A stretch of DNA of 64,000 nucleotides, taken from NCBI GenBank assembly GCA_947247005.1, contig OX365952.1, positions 42,822,722 through 42,886,721 of the forward strand, in the 5' to 3' direction. Both the position numbers and the translations under genes were made by a program. Source of the DNA: Spisula solida (lineage: Eukaryota > Mollusca > Bivalvia > Venerida > Mactridae). Shown here piece after piece: positions 48,419 to 59,558 of the stretch. Under the pieces are notes generated by a model that searched no databases, was not told the origin of the DNA, and saw only the letters and a program-made list of their open reading frames with translations. Numbering within the stretch: position 1 is the first letter of the stretch; every line of letters starts with the position of its first letter.

Positions 48419-51400
48419 TCTAAAACGGTGAATTTTACTGTAAGGGGACCAAAATAAAGTAATATTTGGCTTCATTGGATATTCATATGTCATTATGTGA
48501 AATTTTGTGTTAATAAATGCATTATTTAAAAAATGTTAATAAAATTTAAAATCGCAACTAGGAATAGTGTTCACAGTGGGTTTTCGTAATCTCATTAGTG
48601 TTCCTCTCGAGTCAATTTCATCATTTTATGTGTTTTTCAAGATGAACAGTCATCAGTAATGCCGATTTGTGCATGAACGCGTGAATTTTGGTCCATATGC
48701 ATTGCACGTGCAAAAACGCATTATTACGCAATACACCGAATGCACTGAAATTAATTGAAAAAACGGTCAAAATAAACCAATACTGCATCTCTTAATCATG
48801 TATCGGTATGCGAAATTTCAGGTGAATACATGCATTTGTTACAAAACGAGAAAGAAATATAAACTGGCGGTTTCGCATGTTTGGTGAGTGTAGGTAATAT
48901 TTTTTTACTTTGCTCGAAGTACAGTATTTGAACCAACGCCTATATATTGAACGTATACTCATTCAATAGTAAAACTATTTCAAGGGAGAAGTTTTCGAAC
49001 AAGATATCATTTTAATGTTTATAAAAAGTGATCATATAACTGCCGGAGCCACCAATAAAACCAACAATACAGAGATATGAAGCACGCTATACGCCCCATT
49101 TGAGAAATTAATTTCAATGTTCATGTCTTTTAAAAATAACATGCGTTTATTGATAGCTATACGTTATCTACTAGGCGTTTTGTCAATATGCTGTGAAGGT
49201 TGGAATGTGCCTTCGACATTATCGTTATAAAGCCAAGACATTTCAGATACGTTAGTTAAATTATTCAATATCTGTGTATCAGACGTTCACAATTATACTG
49301 AAACATCAGTTACAAAACGCGGCAAAAAATGATAGTTCTAAATTAAGATGAAGATGTTCTAAATTAAAATAGTCATGTGATCCATTGGCTGAATTATTCT
49401 ATCTTTTTAATACAATGTGACCTTACAAGCCGGACAAAGAAACGTTATATTTGCACCTAGGGTACCAATCAATGATCTTTACACTAAATAAACAAAACTA
49501 TTCAATGTCTTCAAAAATATCGTAGCTTGACTGGATTGCATTCTCGTTCACCAGAGTTTTCTTCACCAGTGATATCACAGTAGTCTGTGAACTTGCCTTA
49601 CCATTGATGTATGAGGATCCAGGATTGCAAATAGTGTTATTACAGATAGGTAAATGGGGAAATAACCACTGTATACTAATTTTTGGTGGGCTTTGTATTT
49701 ATCATTTCTTATTAATTCAATGCAATGTTAATAGAACAATTACATTTTAAAAACTATTACTTTCCGGACAAATGAAATTCAAAGTAGCATAATTTATTCT
49801 CAACAGAACAAGGAGGGGTTTCATACTAGAACATTTTTAAAAAAAAAATAATAACACAGGGAGGTAGCACTCAGCAAAACTATCCCAGCACGAATGGTTC
49901 AAAAAGAGACTGGTAGTGAACTAACAGCTACCTTAGCATGAAAGTGGCCCCGGTCAAAATGATATACTAAGCTAGGATGACTTTTTGAAGCCTTTAACTC
50001 AGACGTTGGCTTAAAAACTTTCCTATTGTTATAAATGCACTGATTTTAATACAAATTGGTGTATGTTTGTGTTGTTGCATTATAATAGGATGTTGTGTCA
50101 TTATGAACGAATACCATCCCGCGTTTGCAACATTCCAACCAACGATGTCTACTCACCTGTTGTCACCCGATGCATATTTTCTAGACGTAAGGAATCTATT
50201 GATTTTCCCCAATAAAATGAGTTTCGTTACAACGCTCTCCATAAGCAAAAACCACAAATAAATAACAACGAGAATATCTAAAACAAGTAAAAAACCATAA
50301 AAAGAATGCAATTACAATCTAAATGAAAAAAACTCTTTTGAAAATCTTCATTAACGTTTTCGTGCTTTGCTTCTGTGTAGCTGTTTCATTTTTCATGTTG
50401 TTCTTGACTCACACGTCATAAACTTTAACATATAGCGAGGAAAATAATTAGGCGTAATGTTGGTATCGAAGACAATCATATTACAGGGTCATAAATTCCT
50501 GCTCATGCTAGTCACAGTATGAAGGAATCGTTATAGGAATCGCTATACATTTGTATATTATTGGTGTATGAATGTGATAAGTAATGTTGTCTGAAAGCCG
50601 CGTGACTACGTGTACATATAGGAAAACGATTATTGAACATTAGATAAATCTATAATCACCGTCTAAAAACCACAGCTTATCTACGACGATTCCCGTATGT
50701 ACAATTTAAAGCATCGTTACTTATTGGTGTGCCGCACGTCTTTGAATCATCAGAGACGGTCGTAAATCGTAAATGGTTTTCGAAATAAAACAAAAAACTT
50801 TTTTTTTTCATTTCAAACTGCATTTAAGTCAGAAAACCCATCTGTCATGATCTTCCCGTTTTCGTTATATCAATCACGATATTCATCCATCAATCTTTTA
50901 GACCAGACCGGAAGTCATCAATATTCGAGTAAATCACGTGATAAAAAATAATCAGTAATGAATCGAAGTGTCTGACTAGATCACTTACAACTGCCACGAA
51001 AATACACAAAAATGGCAATCACGTCATTTGTTATAATTCACACCTGCAAATTCAATGTAGTGTGCAAAACAGCATAGAATACTTCTGGTTTATCGGTCCC
51101 TGACGTCTTAATTATACTTTTTTTTATATAATGTGCATATTTCCAATGACAGGCTTATCATTCAACCTTCCGGTGTTGGTATTTCTGAAATTATTAATTT
51201 CCATACACTAACCGTCTCATAAATAATAACCCTGCATAGATTCTACGAAATAAATACATGTATAAGAATCTCGTTATCTATAGCATTCTAGTTTCCGTGC
51301 CAACTTCCTGTAAAACAAGTGATTGGTTTATGGAAAACGTTATTCGTATGACTAGCCTGGTGTCGATAAGCCGTAAGGTCCTGTATTGCTAGGCACTTCC

Positions 51401-52909
51401 AAACATGAATGCGTCCTGACAGTCAATTCAGAATCATTTCGTGTTTAACTAAGGTTGGTGTGACCTCGATCTGAAAATAGCTAGGGTTTATCTGCAGGAA
51501 GAAGCCATTGCACAAAACGACAAAAAAATTGGTAAGCGTTAGATAATCTTTATTTGGCGGACGACTACACGACAGTGACAAAGATAGGGCTAGTCATTGG
51601 AGTAAGAGTCAGCAGGCAACAACAAACAACATCAAATGTGTACTTGCCTTTACAAAACAAGGCAGCATCACACAAACTGTTAGCTCTACCTGAAAGTGGC
51701 CCGAAAGCGAAAACCACGATACTTAACTGTTAATACTCAAAACAGCAAATATTTCTTTATGAGGTTCTGGAATAAAGGTGGCGATTTGAGGCCGCTTAAT
51801 AGTTAATTTGAACGTAGTTTCTCATAAACAAAAGAGATTTGGCCCAAATTATGACCTGTAGTTTGTCTACATCATGTTTAGCTATGGTGTGACCTAATTA
51901 CATTGTTTTTACCCCAAATGACCCAATATCCATCTTGACCCAATTTGTTAAGATGATCATTCATTGTGACCATGTTTCGCGGTGAGTATGTCAAAAGTGT
52001 GACCTCTTGTGGCTACACAACTTATGGTTTGACCTAGCCTTTGCTCCTATGTTACCCAATATCGGAATTGACCTAGACTGTATTGAGATGATGAGTGTGA
52101 CCAAGTTTCATAAAGATGAGGCCAACATGGTGACACCTAATGTCTACACAACCATACAAATGTGGAGAGACGACGGGCGAAAGGCGAAGAGTGATCACAA
52201 AAGTTCATATTGTCTCTTTGTAACCGGTGAGCTAAACAGACATCTTAGACTTTAAAATAATGGGGTTATGCCACATGCCCTTCATATTTCAAGTCGATTA
52301 TCTACATTCACAGGATGTATACTGTAAGGATTTATCGAGTAAATATGATTAAATCTCAAAATCGTATACCTATTCTGTTCTCTTCATGATCGTCTCGTTT
52401 AGCTTGATAATGAAATTGCATGAATTTTTACAAGGAATGTTAAATGAGGCATTTTACGGTTATGTGTGGGAGTTTGGTTCCTTGATTTCCCAGTTAAACT
52501 ACACACTATTTCAATGATGAAACAAAACGCCCAAGAAATGTATGAATGGCAATAACAACTTGTCATATTGAAAGAAGAGAAACTTCAACATTTATGGATG
52601 TTTTATTGCTCTCATGTAATAAATATAAATGTTCTATTCTCAATAATGGTCGAGTTTTAAGTGAGTGTTGACATTAACATTTCAAGGGATGAAAGCCATA
52701 TTCTCTCACCGTCTTAGTGCAAATGAACCAGAGAATGTCAGTGAAAATAGTTCAAAAGTCCTAGGTCATATTTTGGAGTACATTTTGTAGAAAGTGCTTT
52801 TTTGGTACATGTAGCAACGCTTTGCTAGTTTTAAGTCCAGTTTTTAACCACTTTGTTCTGTGAATTTTGCTGAATGTCCTGGTATTTTAGCAATGAATTG
52901 TTCATAAAG

Positions 52910-53100
52910 ATAATAACAGGGAAGGCAGCACACAACTTAAACAGCCGAGCACAGAAAACATACAGAAAACATAAAAAAACACAAAACACAATTATACGAC
53001 ACAATTTGCCCAAAACACAACTGAACGCAAAAAATTAACCAAAGTGCTGAAAGTTTACTGTCAAAGGTCGAATGTCCCAGCTGTCACAAACTCATGTTGT
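52910..53100 (+). repeat. R repeat, block 2 counterpart of 27294-27480
   Basis: AAAGATAATAACAGGGAAGG start and CAGCCGAGCACAGAAAACAT core. A short internal duplication of ACAGAAAACATA is present here and not in the block 1 copy. Confidence 0.7.
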
Positions 53101-53654
53101 GCAAGAAAGTATGAATAAGTGGTACTTGTTAGTTGTTCATGTCCAAACCCCATTTGACAAAGTAAAACGTTCAACCATCATCTTCTCCACAGTATAATCA
53201 ATGTTGGCACTTTGATCACTATTAGAGTCACCCGATATAACTATGGAATTTTAAAGCACCGGCTAAACATCATATAAGGGCTGCAGTTCCTGATTTATCC
53301 TGCCCACATTGTTTCTCTCGCTAGTTTTTAGCAACTTGACTGAATGAAATGTTGGGGCGTGGTCAATTTTAAACGGAGTTACGGCTTTTTGACATGTGTT
53401 TATGAGAGATTATACTTGACCAGGCTAACTCTCAGAAAGGAATTCGAGGAAACTGAATGTGAGGTTTCCCAATGAAGTGAATAAAGATGAGCAAGATGTA
53501 TGCACTTTTGGGATTCATTTTAAATTCAATGCGCAAAAAAATATATCAGCTTGTCTACCGAGTATAGATGTTATAATCTCTGTCACAAGATAATTGGATG
53601 CCTGTCGTGTCTCTATGGGAGTCACACGAAGAGTCGAATGCCTGTTTTCTGTGC

Positions 53655-53820
53655 GCAGCCTTTTCAGTCGAGTCCTGTCTTTCCTGTCAGAATGTTATCA
53701 TCTTTTTGTTTTCTTGTTCTTGAGTGTGCCATGCAATTGTGGTCTGTGTCGTTTTATGTTTTCTGTGCTCGGCTGTTAAAGCTGAGTGCTGCCTTCCTTG
53801 TCTGATATTATTATCTTTTT
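53655..53820 (-). repeat. R repeat, unbroken counterpart of the BEL target
   Basis: Minus strand: AAAAAGATAATAATATCAGA, then AGCCGAGCACAGAAAACATA. It continues without break through the position where block 1 carries the BEL/Pao element. Confidence 0.7.
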
Positions 53821-54024
53821 GAGTTAAAAGTGGGATAAAATTCAACGAAATGATGATATGTTCCCTCATCTTGTGTCCAGCATGCGTTTGGGACGTTAAC
53901 AATGGGGGGAAAAATCAACTCCATTGATGTCCTTGTTACCGTTTAGATGACATGTACAGGTGCCAGTCCAAATTTCTACGTTGCTGTCTCCCTTGCCACT
54001 ATGCTCAATGACGTGTAACATAAC

Positions 54025-54165
54025 CCAAAGCAGAAACTCTACCACTAGACTATTGTGAACCAGAGACCTCTCGCTCCCAAAGCAGACACTCTACCACTAG
54101 ACTATTGTGAACCAGAGACCTCTCGCTCCCAAAGCAGACACTCTACCACTAGACTATTGAGGCGA
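54025..54165 (-). repeat. SINE-head tandem repeat, 52-bp period, about 2.7 copies
   Basis: The unit contains CTCTACCACTAGACTATTGT and ACCAGAGACCTCTCGCTCCC. The reverse complement is tRNA-like, as at 35971-36042, which has a single copy. The local triplication is specific to block 2. Confidence 0.75.
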
Positions 54166-54215
54166 AATACATGTGATGCAAATAAACTGAGGAAAACATA
54201 TGATATTGTTAATAG

Positions 54216-54547
54216 ACCCTAGGTAAAACGCAGACGCATATTGCAGACAATATACATAAAGAGGGAAAACGCAGACAACATACACAAAGAAGGATTGCAG
54301 ACAACAAAGACTTAGAGTGATCATTGGAGTATGAAGGATTATAAGGGGTGCGAATGGAGGTATTGATGATCAATAATGACATGGAGCAATTAACAGATTA
54401 AGTGTTTGTCACAAATCAAATAAATACATTTGATTACTTGATCAGATTTATACATGAATATTGCCATATTTTTTTTATATTATTGAAATTATAATTATTG
54501 TTAGATCTAATTAAATAAATTAGAATTAAGTTAAGATTGAATTGATT
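54216..54547 (+). repeat. Left inverted repeat of the foldback element
   Basis: Contains several GCAGAC-anchored units with about 28-bp spacing, then unique AT-rich sequence including AGTGATCATTGGAGTATG. It matches the complement of 56690-57009. Confidence 0.85.
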
Positions 54548-54679
54548 AGTTTTTGTGATGTTATTGAAAAAAGTTTAATTAAAATATAGAATGCATACAA
54601 GCGTATGCATGTGAAGCAATGAAACCGAATTTCAAATGCGGACTCTAAAATTTAGAGTAAAAATCCCAACCACATACAT

Positions 54680-55230
54680 ATATAGTAAAACTGCAGACAC
54701 TATACATATCGACTCAAATTGCAGATACTAAACATTTAGATTAAAATTGCAGACACTATAGATATCTATAGAGTAAAATTGTAGACACTATAGATAAAGA
54801 GTAAAATTGCAGACACTATAGATAAAGAGTAAAATTGCAGACACTATAGATAAAGAGTAAAATTGCAGACACTATAAATAAAGAGTAAAATTGCAGACAC
54901 TATAGATAAAGAGTAAAATTGCAGACACTATAGATAAAGAGTAAAATTGCAGACACTATAGATAAAGAGTAAAATTGCAGACACTATAAATAAAGAATAA
55001 AACGCAGATACTATACATTTAAAGTAATAATGCAGACCACAAAGATATAGAGTAAAATTGCAGACACTATAGATTAAGAGTAAAAACGCAGACACTTTAG
55101 AAGTAGAGTAACATTGCAGACACTATAGATATAGAGTAAAATTGCAGACACTATAAATAAAGAATAAAACGCAGATACTATACATTTAAAGTAATAATGC
55201 AGACCACAAAGATATAGAGTAAAATTGCAG
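54680..55230 (+). repeat. 28-bp satellite, array A
   Basis: About 19 copies of a unit starting GCAGACACTATAGATAAAG and ending GTAAAATT. Several neighbouring copies are identical, and a composite of about 130 bp is itself repeated (near 54985 and 55150), which points to recent amplification. Confidence 0.9.
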
Positions 55231-55784
55231 ATATAATGTCTTATAATCTTCAAGTTGATAGGATGTATGGTGTGAATTAATTTTTAATTAGCCAGTAATT
55301 GTCAACACATGCGACGAAACATGGAAACAGTTTGTTACATTGATCTATACAAATATAGGATTAAATAAAATGTTGTTATGCAACAAACTGTTAAAGACAA
55401 TTTAGAGAATTTGTGTAAAATAACAAACAATCAAATTGATCGGTTTATTTAAATTTGTAATTGAGCAAAATTATTTATGAAATCATTGTGTAAAATAACA
55501 AACAATCAAAATGATTGGTTTATTTAAATTGCGTGATGTACGCATATTTGATATACTGCACTAAATCTGAAATCAATAGTGGGTATTGATTTATTAAATT
55601 GTTCTTATTACTTATGCATACTTATGTTGGTTATCATATTGTGTTTTTATTAGACGTTATTATTGACTTGATTTATATAATAATAAATAATATGTACAAT
55701 TACACATGTGTTACAGTTTTCGTTTTTATATCGGTCATTTATTTCACCATCCAGTTATGAATACAACCTCTCAAGAACATATTA

Positions 55785-56075
55785 TTCTCTGTGTATGGTG
55801 TCTGCGCTTTCACTCTATATCTATATAGTCTGCATTTTTCGATTCATTAGAAAATCTTCACACACTATTGATCACTCTTTGTGTATCTTGTCTGCGTTTT
55901 CCCTCTATATCTATATAGTCTGCATTCGATACATTCTTCACACACCAGTGATCATTCTTTGTGTATGTTGTCTGCGTTTTCCCTCTATATCTACGTATAT
56001 AGTCTGCATTCGATACATTCTTCACACACCAGTGATCATTATTTGTGTATGTTGTCTGCGTTTTCCCTCTAAATA
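55785..56075 (-). repeat. Inverted satellite, array B, roughly 85-bp period
   Basis: Three longer units in the opposite sense, each with CAGTGATCATTCTTTGTG-like sequence, a GTTGTCTGCGTTTTCCCTCT stretch and ATATAGTCTGCATT. They resemble the right inverted repeat. Open frames across it (55708-56091 and 55881-56072) are translations of the repeat, not genes. Confidence 0.85.
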
Positions 56076-56084
56076 TATTAGGAC

Positions 56085-56470
56085 ACTATAGATAAAGAAG
56101 TGAAATAGCAGACACTATAAGTATAGAGTAAAAATGCAGATGCTATACATTTAGAATAATAATGCAAACCACAAAGATATAGAGTAAAATTGCAGACACT
56201 ATAGATATTGAGTAAATATGCAGACAGTACACTTATAGAGTAAAAATGCAGACACTATACACATATAGTAAATATGCAGACATTATACTTATATAGTAAT
56301 AAACATGCAGACACTATACACAAAGAGTAAACACAGACACTATAGATACAGAGTAAAAATGCAGACATTATACATATATAGTAAATACGCAGACACTATA
56401 CAGATAGAGTAAACACTGGTCTACTCTATAAATACAGAGTAAAAATGCAGACTATATACATATAGTGTAA
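56085..56470 (+). repeat. 28-bp-type satellite, array C
   Basis: About 13 diverged GCAGACACTATA units in the same sense as array A, with variable AGAGTAAAAAT and ATATAGTAAATA spacers. Confidence 0.85.
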
Positions 56471-56689
56471 TAATATGTGTAAGTAAATAGTTTATTCAAA
56501 GCATTGTTCACATCATATTGGCATAAATGCGCACACATATATAGTTTCGTCCTTTTGAAATAATTAATTTTTCAATTGTCAATAGCATAAAAAAGTATAA
56601 GTAAAATGGTTTTTAAATAACATTAAAAAAATATTATATAAAAATTAAATAAAAATGTATAATCTCCAGCTATATTCATTAATGTTTTT

Positions 56690-57009
56690 ATATCAATTCA
56701 ATCTTAAATTAAGTCTAATCATTTAATTAACAATCATTTTAAAGATATTCATGTATAAATCTGATCAAGTAATTATTATTTTTTATTTGATTTGTGACAA
56801 ACACTTAATTGCCCCAGGTCATTATTGATCATCAATACCTCCATTCGCACCTTGCAAGAGTATACCCTTATAATTGCCCTTATAATCCTTCATACTCCAA
56901 TGATCACTCTAAGTCTTTGTTGTCTGCAATCCTTCTTTGTGTATGTTGTCTGCGTTTTCCCTCTTTATGTATATTGTCTGCAATATGTGTCTGCGTTTTA
57001 CCTAGGGTC
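56690..57009 (-). repeat. Right inverted repeat of the foldback element
   Basis: Reverse complement of the left arm. It has a 25-bp insertion near 56860-56885 compared with the left arm. Confidence 0.85.
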
Positions 57010-57160
57010 TTGTTAATATGATAAAATATACGCAACATAACGAAACATGAGAAATATAAATATATATTTATTTACATTGTGTATACAAAATATCACAGAT
57101 TTAGCAGAACAGGAAACACAAATTAATGTTTGGTACAACTTCAAGCACTTGCTCATATAA

Positions 57161-57729
57161 ATAGAGGATATTTGTTTGTTTTGATTTAATATGGTTTATA
57201 TCTCATCGTGTAGTGATAAAATTCAATATTTTCAAGAGCGCGTAGCGCGAGTGAAAATATTAAAATTTTATCACTACAAGATGAGATATTAACCATATTC
57301 AATCAAAACAAACAAATATTCTATTTATTTAATGCTTTTATGGTGTCAAAACTGGTACTATTTATGCCAAATTACCACTGTGGTTAGGCTACGTATGAAT
57401 ATGTTATTCCATTCATATTTTTCACTTCAAAATCCGCCATCTTGGATTATGGTGAATAGGTGATTACGACTTTTTTTAGAATTTTGCATTAAATCATACA
57501 CCAACTTGTTGGAAATGGTCTAACTAAGAATAAAAACCCCCACATGACATGTTTCCGTTCAGTAATAAAAAAGTTACAGAAATTTTAGGGTTGAGATTTT
57601 GGTAAATTAAAGTAGTCCCTGTGAGGGGGCGGAGCTTATATCAGTCACATTGTAGGTGATAACCAGTGACTGATATAGGTTTTATTTCACTGATAGAACT
57701 CCATATCTCATCAGTTAGCATTAAATAAA
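57161..57729 (+). repeat. Palindromic dispersed element E, copy 2
   Basis: 569 bp, the same structure as 271-838: hairpin of about 75-bp arms around GCGCGTAGCGCG, then a body ending GCATTAAATAAA. Only scattered substitutions and single-base indels separate the copies, which lie 56.9 kb apart in the same orientation. Confidence 0.7.
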
Positions 57730-57889
57730 CCACATTATCTACAGTCAATGCAGTGGTAGTAGTCACCTCAATTAAGCAGACATCTGTTTAAACCCTGTAC
57801 TCAATAAATACATGAAATCACTCCCCTTTTATTTATACTAATTTATTTAAGGTCGATTGTGAAACAAGTTTTTCCAACTTATATTAATC

Positions 57890-58092
57890 ACTCTCGACAC
57901 CTCATTCCTGATGTTATCCATCGCCACGAGGGTATGAGAGAAGAGAAGCCAGTTTCCCTTTTATGCTGAGCGTCTAGCAAGGGAATTTCTGGTACCATTT
58001 TTATTTCATCTTTGGTATGCTCGGCAAGGGATCGAACACGAGACCTCCCGCTCTCGAAGCGAACGCTCAACCACTAGGCTATCGAGGAGGGA
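57890..58092 (-). mobile_element. tRNA-derived SINE
   Basis: On the minus strand the tRNA-like head runs CCTCGATAGCCTAGTGGTTG, then CGCTTCGAGAGCGGG with a CGA loop (Ser-like), and a B box in GTGTTCGATCCC. A body of about 120 bp follows, with TTGCTAGACGCTCAGCAT and CCCTCGTGGCG, and ends near GAGGTGTCGAGAG. Related heads without this body are at 35971, 54025 and 61500. The reading frame across it is incidental. Confidence 0.75.
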
Positions 58093-59268
58093 TACTCCCT
58101 TTTATCAGCTGATTTTTTCAACCTGTCGCAGGCACTTTATTCATACAACGGGCTGATGAGATAAAACAGCTATAATAGTTGTTAAATGTATAGTGGTACT
58201 TTTGTACAAGTCAAATATAATTTAACTGTTTGTGTAAAGACTCATACGAGAATGTGAAATAGACTGTTCTATTTTAACTAACGGTCAAGCAGATTACCTG
58301 CGACAGGTCCGAAAATTCCAACTATACATAGTCCTCACCAATGCTTTCAAATAAAAGGTATGGAGGGGAGACAATCCAATTTCAGAAATGGACTGAGTCA
58401 AGACACCTTATAAAGGGTGATCATTCTTGAAATTTGTCTTTAAAAGCTGCACATGCAATGAGACACATGATATCACAACTTCTATCAGAATGGCATTGGG
58501 TGTAAGAAGTAAATTGGTAACCAACAACTACTCGTTCACCATTTTAAAATAAATACACCTGTATAAGATTCACCTGTTGTAAGCAGTTACAAATGATGTA
58601 TGCCTAGATTGGATGTTTACGAAAGGTTCAACTGTATAAGTAACCTCACTCAGTATTTGAATTACGAAGACTATTTGAATGCAAATATTCATTTATCTTT
58701 TACATATAATACAGATTTGTTCAATAGAATTCACAAAGACAGATAATGAAATCTATGTATGTAAATGTAGAACAGTCGCCATGAACATGGGAATTAAATG
58801 CCACTATACTTTAAATGCAATTATCCATGCCTGTTATCCTTTTCAGATTCAAATTAATTTACATTTCTGCATCACAAATTAATACCACGCAGCTTGGTTC
58901 TATTACGGAAATTGTGGTGATTTGTAAGCTAAACGAGCAAAATTATTCAGTCATTTGTAACCTAAATTGATAAGACAGCTCTTAAAGCTGAATATGTATT
59001 TGAATTATCTTACATTACTATGCCCCACAGAAGGATAGGTTGTGAAGTTGTCATCAACTTGTTTCATACATGTTAAAGGGACACACATCATAAATTTCTA
59101 GATTCTTAGATATCTTTTTATAGTAGTTTTAAATGACCTAAATTGCAGTTGTTTGAAATCTTAAGAGCAGCATTTATTATCATAATATAACCTCCCATAG
59201 ATAGCTAACTCCTAGACCGACATTACATTGTAAATTTCATCACCCAGTGTGTGGTGCAATATTTATTT
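58093..59268. other. No gene recognised
   Basis: Non-coding region downstream of the SPATA24 gene. A TTAAAGGGACACA motif at about 59073 resembles short repeats I associate with mollusc intergenic DNA. No exon, RNA gene or long repeat is seen. Confidence 0.5.
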
Positions 59269-59274
59269 TACTAT
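59269..59274 (-). terminator. Candidate polyadenylation signal AATAAA of SPATA24
   Basis: A minus-strand AATAAA lies about 285 bp beyond the stop codon at 59559. It is the first canonical hexamer I found in the expected direction; AATAAA is frequent by chance in AT-rich DNA. Confidence 0.35.
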
Positions 59275-59558
59275 CACGAAAACAAAACAAATTTAAAGGT
59301 ACACATCGATTTAGACTAAACATGTCTACTTCCAACTACTAAATGAACATTTGGGGTCTGCAGAAACATATGAGATAGCTGGATGTCAGTGTATCATTCT
59401 ATTGACCAGTTTAAACGGTGACGTTTGAATAAAAGTGTGAATCGCTCACCCATAAACACTCTATGCTCGCGGGAGCTAAAGACATTTATACACAAAATCT
59501 GACACTGAACATGTACACCTAGGACACAAACACACCTCCTATGCATCACCATCGCACA

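Larger units (their letters stand above)
36330..54175 (+). repeat. Segmental tandem duplication, block 2
   Basis: Same orientation as block 1 (16226-36045) and directly adjacent to it. The start (TTTCAAGGGAGAAGTTTCCG) matches 16226 and 23155. Block-specific differences are a 530-bp insert (36357-36886), an 815-bp stretch missing from block 1 (38798-39612), the L1/Tx1 LINE (40579-44729), and absence of the BEL element, the 27.5-kb LINE and the 237-bp R insert. Sub-unit starts are near 36340, 45690 and 48960. Confidence 0.85.
54216..57009. mobile_element. Foldback-type DNA element with long inverted repeats and 9-bp target duplication
   Basis: 2794 bp. The outer ends GACCCTAGGTAAAACGC are exact inverted copies. 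The first 130 bp of the arms show one mismatch by eye, and similarity continues, with a 25-bp indel, to about 54547 on the left and 56690 on the right. TTGTTAATA is duplicated outside (54207-54215 and 57010-57018). The interior is almost wholly 28-bp-type satellite related to the sub-terminal part of the arms. No transposase frame is seen. Long arms made of short tandem repeats plus a 9-bp target duplication are the hallmarks of Drosophila FB elements and fit Mutator-type transposition. Superfamily assignment is inference. Confidence 0.85.

Noticed and set aside
54680..55230. 28-bp regular repeats resembling a CRISPR array
   Set aside because: Units are contiguous without unique spacers, the context is eukaryotic, and they belong to a transposon interior.
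55708..57021. Plus-strand frames of 60-127 codons in the foldback element
   Set aside because: They follow the satellite period and inverted repeat; no domain, start context or codon signal supports a protein.
57888..58070. 60-codon minus-strand frame (MSVRFESGRSRVRS)
   Set aside because: It is the translation of the tRNA-derived SINE, including its A and B boxes.
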